DNA of 36,685 nt from the NCBI GenBank assembly GCA_029259845.1, contig JAJDEI010000295.1:1-36685 (forward strand), written 5' to 3'. The translations under genes were made by a program, and so were the position numbers. Of the stretch, positions 25,001 through 32,027 are shown in pieces (the stretch's first letter is position 1; each line of letters opens with the position of its first letter). The stretch comes from Planctomycetaceae bacterium (GTDB lineage Bacteria > Planctomycetota > Planctomycetia > Planctomycetales > Planctomycetaceae). The notes below the pieces were generated by a model, which was not told where the DNA came from, ran no database searches, and saw only the letters and a program-made list of their open reading frames with translations.

Positions 25001-28000
25001 ACGACACCTATCCCACGCTCGCCACGCTGTCGGAAACCATCTACGACGACGGCGGCATCGGCGACGGTCGCGTCACCCAGTCCCGCCGCTACCACGGCAC
25101 CGGCACCAACGACTACACAGGCATCAATTACCACCGCACCTACCGCGGCCACGTCCGCGGCTTGGAGCCGTTCTACATGAACGTCTCCACCGAAACCGCC
25201 TCTTCCCCGGTCATGGTCAATGACGTCAACTGGCAGGGCCAGACCACCGACAGCGGCACCTACACCGCCTCCCCCACCTGGACCACCGTGCTCACAGGCG
25301 ACGGCTACACCGCTTACACCACCACCACGACCAACCGCCGCGCCCTCACGGAAACTTCCTACGACGACCTGGGACGGGCCTACCGCAGCGACCGCTACGC
25401 CATCAACCAGTCCACCGGCGCCCTCAGCAACTCGCTCCGCACCGACATGTTCTACGATCGGCTCAGCCGCGTCGTGGCCAGCGGCGATCTGCTCGGCGGC
25501 ACCGCCACCGAACTCGCCTACGACGGCGCCGGGCGGCAGTACCAGTCCCGCACCGTGCTGGAACTCGAAGCGACCCGGTACGCCTCCGGGGCCTTCAGCT
25601 ACCGCGTCCCCACGCCCGACCCGACCCTCTCTTCGATGACCGCAGGCGACGACAAAGTCGTCACGCTCTCCCACAGCGTATTTGACTCGTCCGGCAACGT
25701 CACCGAACAGCACGCCTTCGACATGAACCACGACGATGCCACCGCCGGCATCGACCTCACCAACAATGACGACTATGTGCGGCGCTCGGTCTACTCCTGG
25801 TACGACCAAGCCGACCGTTTGCAAACGGTCGGAAACTACGGCTCGGGCGACACCACCGCCGGCGCCGGCCAATGGAAGTACGCCGCCGTCCCCACCCGTC
25901 CGGGCACCGCCCCCACTGCCTCCAGCGACACAGTCCTGGTCACGCTCTACGCCTATCACGCCGATACGGGCCGTCCGGAGACGGTCACCGATCCGTCCGG
26001 CATCAAGGCCAAAACCTTCATCGACGACCTGGGTCGCAGCACCTGGACCGCCGAGAACTACGCCGACTTCGTCCCCACCACGCTCTCCACCATCTCCGAC
26101 GCCACCGACGACTCCAAAGACCGCGTCACCAACACGGTTTATGACGGATTGGGGCAGACAACCAAGCTGATCGCCTATAATGGCTCCAGCACCGCCGCCC
26201 AGGACACCCTCTACCTGTTCGAGAACAGCGTGAGCGCCGCCCGCGTCACCAATACCATCTATCCCGACTCCTCGGACACCACCTCCGCCGGGACCGATCA
26301 GGTCAAACTCACCTACAACACCGACGGCTCGACCGCCACCCGCACCGACCAGCGCGGCACCGTCATCGCCTTCAGCTACGACAACCTCCGCCGCCCGCAG
26401 TCCCAAAAAGTGACCACCCTCGGCGGCTCCACCGACGGCGCCGTCCGCTCCATCACCCGCGGCTACGACTCCCTCGGCCGCAACACCAAAATCACCTCGC
26501 ACGGCAACCAAACCGACGACCCGGACAACACCACCGACATCGCCAACCAAATCGTCTACTCCTACAACGGACTGCACCTCGTCTCCAAAAGCCAGCAGTC
26601 GCATCAGGGAGCTGCCAGCGGCTCCTCGCCCGATGTGGACTACGGCCTGGACGACTCCGCCGTCGGCGGCGTCTACAACGACGGCGCCCGCCCCTTCTAC
26701 CTGAACTACCCCGACGGCCGCCTGCTGCACTTCGACTACGGCACCGCCGACGCCCTCGAAGACCGTTTTCTCACCCCCCAACGCCTCCGCGAAACCAACG
26801 GCACCGGCACCATCCTCGTCGAGTACTCGCACGCTGGCTCCGGCCGCAGCATGATCACGGACTACCAACAGCCCGACGTCAAACTCGACCTGTACCAGGG
26901 CACATCAGGCACCTACGCCGGCTTGGACCGTTTCGGCAGGACGATCGACCAGTTCTGGGACGGCTACGGCAGCACGGCTGACGTCACTCGGGTCAAATAC
27001 GGCCACGACTATGCCGGCAACCGAACGTGGCGGGAGGACATCATCGCCACGAATAACACCCAGAAATACGACGAACTCTACACCTACGACGGCTTGCACC
27101 GGCTGGCCGATTTCGAACGGGGTGTGATCAATGGCACCTATACCACCATCACGTCCGATACGTTCGGCCAGGACTGGGATCTGGACCAGTTGGGCAACTG
27201 GGCGAATTTCCTCGAAGACTCCGACGGCGATGCGACCGACGACCTCGATCAGGACCGGACGCACAACGACGTCAACGAGATCACGGCCATCACCGCGACC
27301 ACCGGGGCGAATTGGGCCGACCCGACGCACGACGCGGCGGGGAATATGATCACCGGTCCCACGCCGGGTGCTGAGACCTCCACGCAAAAGTACGTCTACG
27401 ATGCCTGGAACAGGCTCGTCAAAGTCACCGACGGGGCAGACACCGCTGTGGGCGTGTACGAATACGACGGTCGCAACTACCGGATCACCAAGGCGGTCTA
27501 CGCCGCCGGCGTCCTGTCGTACACCGACCACTTCTACTACAACGAGGACTGGCAGGCGCTGGAAGTCCGCCGCGAAATCTCCGGCACGGAAGACCCCGAC
27601 CCGCGCGAGCAATACACCTGGCACCCCGACTACATCGATGCCCTCGCCGTCCGCACCTACGACGCCGACACCGACGGCATCCTCGCCGAAAACAACGACG
27701 GCACCCACTACTACACCCAAGGCGCCAACTATCACGTCCTCGCCGTCACGGATTCCAGCGGCACCGTCCTCGAACGCTACCACTACGACCCCTACGGCCG
27801 CCTCATCATCCTCGATGCCGACTTCACCCCCGACGCCGACAACAACAGCGACATCGACAACCCCTATACCTTCACTGGCAGACGCCTGGATGCTCTGTCC
27901 GGTCAGTATTATTACCGTTACAGGTACTACGACGTAGCAACAGGCCGTTTTCTGAATCGTGATCCTATCCTATATGTGGGTGGGCCACATCTTTATGAGT

Positions 28001-28497
28001 ATGTCCGAAGCATTCCGACCTCCTATTACGATCCGCTCGGACTTAGGCCAGCACACACGAACGATGAAAAACAGGCTATAAAGAGATGCAATGGCGACCC
28101 TGACTGTGAAAAAGCAGTCAGGGAACTCTTCGACCTACTTGACGACACTCCCCCTCCAGGGTATTTCACAGACGCTTGCGATCGGTATACCTATGGAGGA
28201 GGTTGCGTAGTTTGGAGGATGAGATGTAGAACAAAATATATTCAGAATCAGTGTGGGGGGAGCTACCTCAAGACGTTCTGTAATGTCGAAAAGCACTACT
28301 ACACCGGCTGGAACCCTTTTTGGTCTGAGCACCATTGGCTTAATTTTACCTATGACGGGCAAATCATATTCTATGCAGACGACCACACACTTGGCGGAGA
28401 TGACCATATCTTTTTTGATTACGACGAGGATCTGTTTCCGGTTAATCCTCCATTTATTCCGTTGCCCGGTAATTCTGACTGGTATAACTACAATTAA
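22006..28497 (+). CDS. Giant RHS/YD-repeat protein 1
   Basis: 2163 residues from the ATG at 22006, with gagggag upstream. Residues ~29-48 are a hydrophobic signal or anchor (CEVLILWLVVTIAVPP). A proline-rich linker with about 15 consecutive prolines (residues ~73-87) and cysteine pairs follows. Next comes the LPVYLRYG block and a long series of YD-type repeats (YDDLGR, YDGAGR, YDNLRRPQ), which in known RHS/TcC proteins fold into a hollow beta-cage. The conserved RHS core end is at 27735-28044: YHYDPYGRL, YTFTGRRLDALSGQYYYRYR, GRFLNRDP, and DPLGL at residues 2009-2013. The last 150 residues are a variable, cysteine-rich tip I do not recognise. It would be exported by Sec; the divergent T2SS is a plausible outer-membrane route. 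It is paralogous to the gene at 32028. Confidence 0.9.
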   Translation: MSVDKRSVWNKVWREVGQQTWRFLDLSWCEVLILWLVVTIAVPPQLLQATGPTPPNPPPGPPPCTDPCCKPSPPPPPPPPPPPPPPPCSGPNCPPPPPCHGPACPPRAGLSGLTRAGRGTDGGTGRDQGAEGNGCPTGKCTPPFGTSLPVYLRYGASYESVTDLQISTPLGGWSLSRSYMSDGTGDSALGNKWLGRAADQYLIDKGSSQVALLVNAASQLTFTGSGSPVTYAAPDGNSLRLEHDSTNKEFILTDIDGSRYDVFHDFTVAGGKSGKLKERSTREWNSQSKAGFGYTYTAGGDLSQITTPAGQDFNIAFTYTSSRITKVEVKNASSVLIQQADYTYYDDVTTPSTDLGSSGDLVQVKMSSRTTADTAGTLSIVRYTQYRYDAASRLKAVYEHDALQRIIDQTTGITSEADILTKADTYGTVDIQEYANRRFTYYTANTATNSIDTPFGLLEDLNTTYGGSEAAESGYVKSEIIRTGCGSCGSTSGITKSYFYLDIAQGATLDQNEVTRLVVEDTEDSGSNAHSRTVFGLNDSGRQLRKVFIDDPTGTPAYWCESWKMATTGQAHRIAEYRMPSAHNVSTAAALRNYLDPYDSEGDSWTNDTNTLNASAGLIYVNTYNSDGAKTDVQVKQGRTGTAYYTSAADYGDGDGDTAGDDNADNVLLVAQYAYFTKTATRTDGKKTSYAYTFWDTDDREIKTRTTTLPSIATSQNGSGTATTIVEYYDNLGRLRWTQDGEGYINYYAYHPVTGAAALTVIDINPASVSTDVSSGSTGEWEAWTVGSANTNKPTRGSLPTALALTSKTYYDELGRQTRSVDPGGDEHYTAYENTRTLSFPYWDSTNSKTLLPIRAAELSFDETNVGETYAVKAGYTSITVISGAPVGFSTEPSQSDYVSWTTFTRDGITGSLKQADRYHDIPTSGTGTLSTNFYRSVTQTDALGRTEYTIQVVSGSSAGDRKEQVTQRIYDVRSRVITIKQGVSGDTAANSHNMTDTYDTYPTLATLSETIYDDGGIGDGRVTQSRRYHGTGTNDYTGINYHRTYRGHVRGLEPFYMNVSTETASSPVMVNDVNWQGQTTDSGTYTASPTWTTVLTGDGYTAYTTTTTNRRALTETSYDDLGRAYRSDRYAINQSTGALSNSLRTDMFYDRLSRVVASGDLLGGTATELAYDGAGRQYQSRTVLELEATRYASGAFSYRVPTPDPTLSSMTAGDDKVVTLSHSVFDSSGNVTEQHAFDMNHDDATAGIDLTNNDDYVRRSVYSWYDQADRLQTVGNYGSGDTTAGAGQWKYAAVPTRPGTAPTASSDTVLVTLYAYHADTGRPETVTDPSGIKAKTFIDDLGRSTWTAENYADFVPTTLSTISDATDDSKDRVTNTVYDGLGQTTKLIAYNGSSTAAQDTLYLFENSVSAARVTNTIYPDSSDTTSAGTDQVKLTYNTDGSTATRTDQRGTVIAFSYDNLRRPQSQKVTTLGGSTDGAVRSITRGYDSLGRNTKITSHGNQTDDPDNTTDIANQIVYSYNGLHLVSKSQQSHQGAASGSSPDVDYGLDDSAVGGVYNDGARPFYLNYPDGRLLHFDYGTADALEDRFLTPQRLRETNGTGTILVEYSHAGSGRSMITDYQQPDVKLDLYQGTSGTYAGLDRFGRTIDQFWDGYGSTADVTRVKYGHDYAGNRTWREDIIATNNTQKYDELYTYDGLHRLADFERGVINGTYTTITSDTFGQDWDLDQLGNWANFLEDSDGDATDDLDQDRTHNDVNEITAITATTGANWADPTHDAAGNMITGPTPGAETSTQKYVYDAWNRLVKVTDGADTAVGVYEYDGRNYRITKAVYAAGVLSYTDHFYYNEDWQALEVRREISGTEDPDPREQYTWHPDYIDALAVRTYDADTDGILAENNDGTHYYTQGANYHVLAVTDSSGTVLERYHYDPYGRLIILDADFTPDADNNSDIDNPYTFTGRRLDALSGQYYYRYRYYDVATGRFLNRDPILYVGGPHLYEYVRSIPTSYYDPLGLRPAHTNDEKQAIKRCNGDPDCEKAVRELFDLLDDTPPPGYFTDACDRYTYGGGCVVWRMRCRTKYIQNQCGGSYLKTFCNVEKHYYTGWNPFWSEHHWLNFTYDGQIIFYADDHTLGGDDHIFFDYDEDLFPVNPPFIPLPGNSDWYNYN
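28045..28494 (+). other. Variable cysteine-rich tip domain of RHS protein 1
   Basis: 150 residues follow the DPLGL motif, where RHS proteins carry exchangeable C-terminal domains. About eight cysteines (KRCNGDPDCEKA, DACDRY, GGGCVVWRMRCRT, NQCGG, FCNVEKH) suggest disulfides outside the cytoplasm. A later histidine and aspartate-rich part (EHHWLNFTYDGQI, DDHTLGGDDHIFFDYDED) could bind metal. No known toxin family is recognised. Base composition falls: by hand count, 25 of 60 bases are G or C at 28321-28380, against 41 of 60 at 26701-26760 in the core. Confidence 0.65.
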
Positions 28498-28579
28498 TGT
28501 GATTCGTTTCGGTGATGTCATCATTGTAAACATTACGGCGCCACTTTACTCCATTTCAATATCGTAGCAGCGGTGCGAC

Positions 28580-29329
28580 ATGCAAGCCAGGCTAGTCAAG
28601 TACATTCTCCCTGGGAGTGTTGGGCTCCTGCTCTTGGCGGCCGCTATCGTGGTGTTGACGTACGGAGTGCACATCGTTGCCTTCAGGTCTGTTATCCCCG
28701 ACATTGACGGCATGATGTCACTCGCCATCTCATTATTGAGCTATCAAGACTCCAATGGACATCTTCCCCCTGCTGAGGTGAAGGGCGTGACGTCAAGCGG
28801 GGAACTGAAACACAGTTGGCGTGCTTTGCTTCTACGATACTCATCAGGCGTTGACGTGGAGTACGATTTCACGGCTGACTGGTCAAGTGAGGTCAACAAC
28901 AGCGCTCGAAGAGGTGCATTGGCGTGCTATTGCACAGATCGCTCAACACGATCCCACGGCAAATGCGTTACGAGCTTTCTGACAGTCACTGGTCACGACA
29001 CGGCTTTTGCAAAGGAGACTGCCCGGAGGAATACAAATCGATCATTGCCCAAGGATCAGATCCTCGTCATTGGGGGGAGCAAGCTGCCGATTTCTCCGCT
29101 TGAGCCGCATGACTTGAGTATTGCCGATTTGGAATTGGCACAAGGAACAATTGGCGAAATGTTAGATACGGAGGCGTACATAGTAATTCTGTTCGGGGAT
29201 TTGTCGATTTGGGTGATTTCAGACGACACTCCGTCACGTAAGATTGCTCTGCTGGCGACGAGATCTGGCGCACAGCAATACGATCGTGCCGATGTGTTCG
29301 AACCGTGGCTGATCAAAATCGTGCCATAG
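28580..29329 (+). CDS. Membrane-anchored DUF1559-like protein downstream of the RHS tip
   Basis: 249 residues. One membrane helix spans residues ~9-31 (ILPGSVGLLLLAAAIVVLTY). The remainder resembles the DUF1559 family abundant in planctomycetes: a 'DSNGHLPPA' segment near residue 57, HSWRALLLRY near 75, YDFTADWSSEVNN near 92, a cysteine-containing segment, SFLTVTGHDTAF near 134, LEPHDLSIAD near 174, and a final VILFGDLSIWVISDDTP block. Family members usually have a type IV prepilin N-terminus with Glu5; here the leader lacks that motif, so it is a divergent member or a membrane derivative. It follows the RHS gene by 82 bp on the same strand and lies within the same lower-GC segment. A role as partner of the RHS tip is conceivable but unproven. 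Confidence 0.65.
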   Translation: MQARLVKYILPGSVGLLLLAAAIVVLTYGVHIVAFRSVIPDIDGMMSLAISLLSYQDSNGHLPPAEVKGVTSSGELKHSWRALLLRYSSGVDVEYDFTADWSSEVNNSARRGALACYCTDRSTRSHGKCVTSFLTVTGHDTAFAKETARRNTNRSLPKDQILVIGGSKLPISPLEPHDLSIADLELAQGTIGEMLDTEAYIVILFGDLSIWVISDDTPSRKIALLATRSGAQQYDRADVFEPWLIKIVP

Positions 29330-29350
29330 GCAGGTAGGTCAGCCAGGTAG

Positions 29351-29367
29351 GTCCGGCTTTGCCGGAC
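29351..29367. repeat. REP-like palindrome
   Basis: A perfect hairpin: gtccggc (29351-29357), loop ttt, gccggac (29361-29367), preceded by ggtag. This is the form of REP palindromes associated with RAYT transposases, and a RAYT remnant starts about 100 bp downstream. A partial copy (ggtccggct) follows near 29391-29399. Confidence 0.7.
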
Positions 29368-29469
29368 GCGGGTGAGGGATGATGTTCGGGGTGGTCCGGC
29401 TGGGGCGGATGAACGAGAGGCGTGGGGCCTGCTCTGGCGGAGGAAATTCGATGCGGCTACTTTGGACCG

Positions 29470-29631
29470 ATGCCCAACTGGAAACGTGCCTTTGTCTCCG
29501 GCGGGACTTACTTTTTTACCGTCATCACCGAACGACGCGCCCCGTTTCTGTGCGAGCCACCGGCGCGGCCTACGTGGGTCAAGCGGGGACTGTTACGAAC
29601 GAACTCTCGAAAAATGTTAGGAGCAGGATGA
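29470..29631 (+). pseudogene. REP-associated tyrosine transposase (RAYT), N-terminal remnant
   Basis: From the ATG at 29470 the frame reads MPNWKRAFVSGGTYFFTVI then TERRAPFLCE, the highly conserved start of IS200/IS605-like RAYT (TnpA-REP) transposases. Intact proteins continue to about 150-190 residues with an HUH motif and a catalytic tyrosine. Here similarity stops around 29556, no HUH motif follows, and the frame ends at 29631, overlapping the start of the PA14-like gene. With the palindrome at 29351-29367 it forms a decayed REPtron. It sits exactly where the lower-GC RHS-tip segment ends. Confidence 0.8.
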
Positions 29632-31724
29632 TGAACTTCAGCCGGTTGCGTCAGGGGTTTGTTGGTGTCGTGGGGATGGCCGCGTTGATGCTGGCCGGGG
29701 GGCTGACGGCGAGGGTCCATGCTCAGGAGCCGGGCGGATTGCCGGCGGGGTGGCAGCAGCTTCCGGCCGGAGAGTTTGTGCAGGCGGTGGAGGGGGCCAG
29801 GGATCAAGGCGGGCTGAGCAAGAGCGACCTGGCCAGCGTGCGGGCGCATGCCAGGACGCTGTTGGGGCCGATGGATCTGGCGAACAGCACCGAGAGCTAC
29901 CAGACGCTCAACGGACTGTATGAACTGGCGACGCCCCGGTTTGAGCAACTGCATGCCCGATCGGACGCGGGGGACCAGAAGCGGGTCCGCGAAGCGCTGC
30001 TGGGACGGGTCGAGAACTGGGCGGGGCGATCCTACGAAGAACTGCGGGCCAAGGTGTTCCTCATGCACTGGCTGAAAGCGGGCGAGGACCAACTCCTGAA
30101 TGAAGTCCGCCGCTGGGTAGCCGCCGGCGGGACCGTGGACGACGTGCGGCCTGAAGACTTGATCATGATGCGGCACGGCCTGTCCGGCTATCAGCAGATC
30201 AAGGGAAGCTACTCCCTACGCTGGGACGGCACGCTCACCGCCCCGCAGACCGGCAACTACACCTTCTCGATCAGCCCGGTCACCATGAACGTGACCGAGT
30301 ACCGGCACGAGCATCAGTTCGACTTCCAACAGACGGTGACCGTCTCGGTCGGCGGCCAAGTCGTGCTCTCAGCCACGCCCGAAGCGTGGGTGACGCAGTC
30401 GGTGCCGGTGAACCTGACGGCAGGGCAGGCGGTCCCCGTGCAGTTCAGTCTTGAGATCGAGTCACCCAAACTGCCCCGGTTTACAGCGCACGCCATGCTG
30501 TTTTGGGAAGGTCCGGGAGTGGCCAAGTCGGTCATCCCGGCGGCCAACTTTACGCTGCCGGGAGGAGAGGGCCAGGGCTTGCAGTTGACGGCGAATTGGC
30601 AGGCGGACGGTCAGCCGCAGACCGTCAGCACGACCGTCCCGGCGGTCGACGTCGCGTGGTGCGAGAGCCGGATTCGCATCTTCGACGATCCGGCGCAGCA
30701 GGCGCAGTTTCACGAGGCGGCCTGGCAGAAGGGCATGTCGGCGGCGTTCCTGGACCAGTTGGTCCAATCGGGCCGGCTGCATCCGTTTTTGAACGACCCG
30801 CATCTGACCGATCCGATCGACATGGTCGGTTGTTTTTCCTCGGCGCAGCAACGGGAGTTTCTCGACATGCTGGCGGCGCGGCCGTCGCTGCTGGACCCGG
30901 TGGAGTTGGAGCAGGCGCGGGACCTGTACCGGGCGTTTCGGTTCGGCAACCCGGCGCGGGCGTTGGACATTTTCGGCCTGTGGGCGACGCGGCATCCGGA
31001 CCTAGCCTGCATCACTCCGAACGGCACGGGGTTTTTCGGCTTCAACTATTACAACCGCCGCGATTTTCGCCAGTTGTCGCTGTGCGTGACGAAGGAGCTT
31101 GCGGCTCACGGCGGCCGCCTGGAGAGCGAGTTTTTGGAACTGGATGACGGCCGTTGTTGCCTGCCGGTGGCCTACACGCTGGCCTACTGCTATCACGGCC
31201 AGGACCGGTTTGATGAGTGGGTTGCCCTGCTGGACACGAAGCTGGCGGGGGACAGCCTGATCGGTGAGCAGCGAGTCAACTGGCTGCTGGCGCGTGGGCA
31301 TGCGCAGGAGATTCGTCTGTCGCCGCCCGATTTCTATGCGGACGGCCTCGCGCGTCCGCTGGACGGCCTGAAGTGGATCAAGGAGGCGCAAACGGTCGCG
31401 ACGGCGCCGGCCACCCAGGTGCGGCTGGCCCACGAACTGGCCGCGCGGCTGACGTCGATCCTCAAGTTCGACGAAGCCCGAGCAGCACTGTTGGAAGCGT
31501 CGAACGGCGCGGGTGCGGACCTGCAAACGGAGATCGCCGAGTCGCAGGACCAGGTGACCCGTTTTGAGGCCTGGAACGTGGAGCAGCAAGTCAAGCATGC
31601 GCAGTTGGCCGAGGACAACTACGCGGCTGCGCTCCGCGCCCGGCGGCAGCGGGCATCGGCGGCGGGCGACACCGATGGCGTGGCCCGCTACGACGCCCTG
31701 ATCCAAGCCGCCGAAGCCAAGTAG
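29628..31724 (+). CDS. Secreted protein with PA14-like domain
   Basis: 698 residues from the ATG at 29628, preceded by taggagcag; the longer upstream frame runs through the RAYT remnant. Residues 8-32 are a signal peptide (GFVGVVGMAALMLAGGLTAR, then AHAQ-like cleavage at VHAQ). Residues ~187-310 resemble a PA14 domain: YSLRWDGTLTAPQTGNYTF, VTVSVGGQVVLS, FWEGPGVAKSVIPAANFTL. PA14 domains bind carbohydrate or other surface ligands. The rest is mostly helical, with no catalytic motif recognised; the C-terminal ~130 residues look TPR-like or coiled-coil (AHELAARLTSILKFDEARA). It lies between the two RHS genes on the same strand, with signal-peptide export in common, and may be a surface partner. 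Confidence 0.75.
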   Translation: MMNFSRLRQGFVGVVGMAALMLAGGLTARVHAQEPGGLPAGWQQLPAGEFVQAVEGARDQGGLSKSDLASVRAHARTLLGPMDLANSTESYQTLNGLYELATPRFEQLHARSDAGDQKRVREALLGRVENWAGRSYEELRAKVFLMHWLKAGEDQLLNEVRRWVAAGGTVDDVRPEDLIMMRHGLSGYQQIKGSYSLRWDGTLTAPQTGNYTFSISPVTMNVTEYRHEHQFDFQQTVTVSVGGQVVLSATPEAWVTQSVPVNLTAGQAVPVQFSLEIESPKLPRFTAHAMLFWEGPGVAKSVIPAANFTLPGGEGQGLQLTANWQADGQPQTVSTTVPAVDVAWCESRIRIFDDPAQQAQFHEAAWQKGMSAAFLDQLVQSGRLHPFLNDPHLTDPIDMVGCFSSAQQREFLDMLAARPSLLDPVELEQARDLYRAFRFGNPARALDIFGLWATRHPDLACITPNGTGFFGFNYYNRRDFRQLSLCVTKELAAHGGRLESEFLELDDGRCCLPVAYTLAYCYHGQDRFDEWVALLDTKLAGDSLIGEQRVNWLLARGHAQEIRLSPPDFYADGLARPLDGLKWIKEAQTVATAPATQVRLAHELAARLTSILKFDEARAALLEASNGAGADLQTEIAESQDQVTRFEAWNVEQQVKHAQLAEDNYAAALRARRQRASAAGDTDGVARYDALIQAAEAK

Positions 31725-32027
31725 CCCGTCCCCTGCTGCCGAGCGGGGGGACGGAATGGACCGGTTGCCGCTCCGCGTAGCCGCCGCCGGCGGTGGCCGG
31801 GTTCTCGAAAGTCTCACTCAAAGGACAGAGGTTCGATAAGGCGCTCGCGCCTTGGAAACGTGAGTTTTTCGGGCTGTTCCGCTGGATGGCAGCCACACGC
31901 GGTGTGGTGGCAACGGCCGCCGAGAAACCGGGAGACGACGGATTGCTGATTCCAGCCTGACGATGATTTTTTGACGCTGATCGCTGCGGGTTCTTTCACC
32001 TGGACATTCTCCGAGGACGGAACAGTG
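31725..32027. other. Leader region before the second RHS gene
   Basis: About 300 bp with two hairpins. The first is aaggcg, loop ctcg, cgcctt at 31838-31853. The second is ccacac, loop gcg, gtgtgg at 31893-31907. The first is followed a few bases later by gagttttt and could be a weak terminator of the PA14-like gene. No gene is supportable here. Confidence 0.45.
31838..31853. terminator. Possible terminator hairpin after the PA14-like gene
   Basis: A perfect 16-base palindrome with a six-base stem (aaggcg/cgcctt) and ctcg loop lies 114 bp after the stop. The T-run (gttttt) begins about ten bases beyond the stem, further than in an ideal rho-independent terminator, so the call is weak. Confidence 0.3.

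Noticed and set aside
24580..26868. A 762-codon open frame on the minus strand within RHS 1
   Set aside because: It is antisense to the YD repeats. Its product is an unbroken V/G/A/D mixture, which is what the complement of GC-rich codons such as TAC and GAC gives. The plus strand is clearly the coding one.
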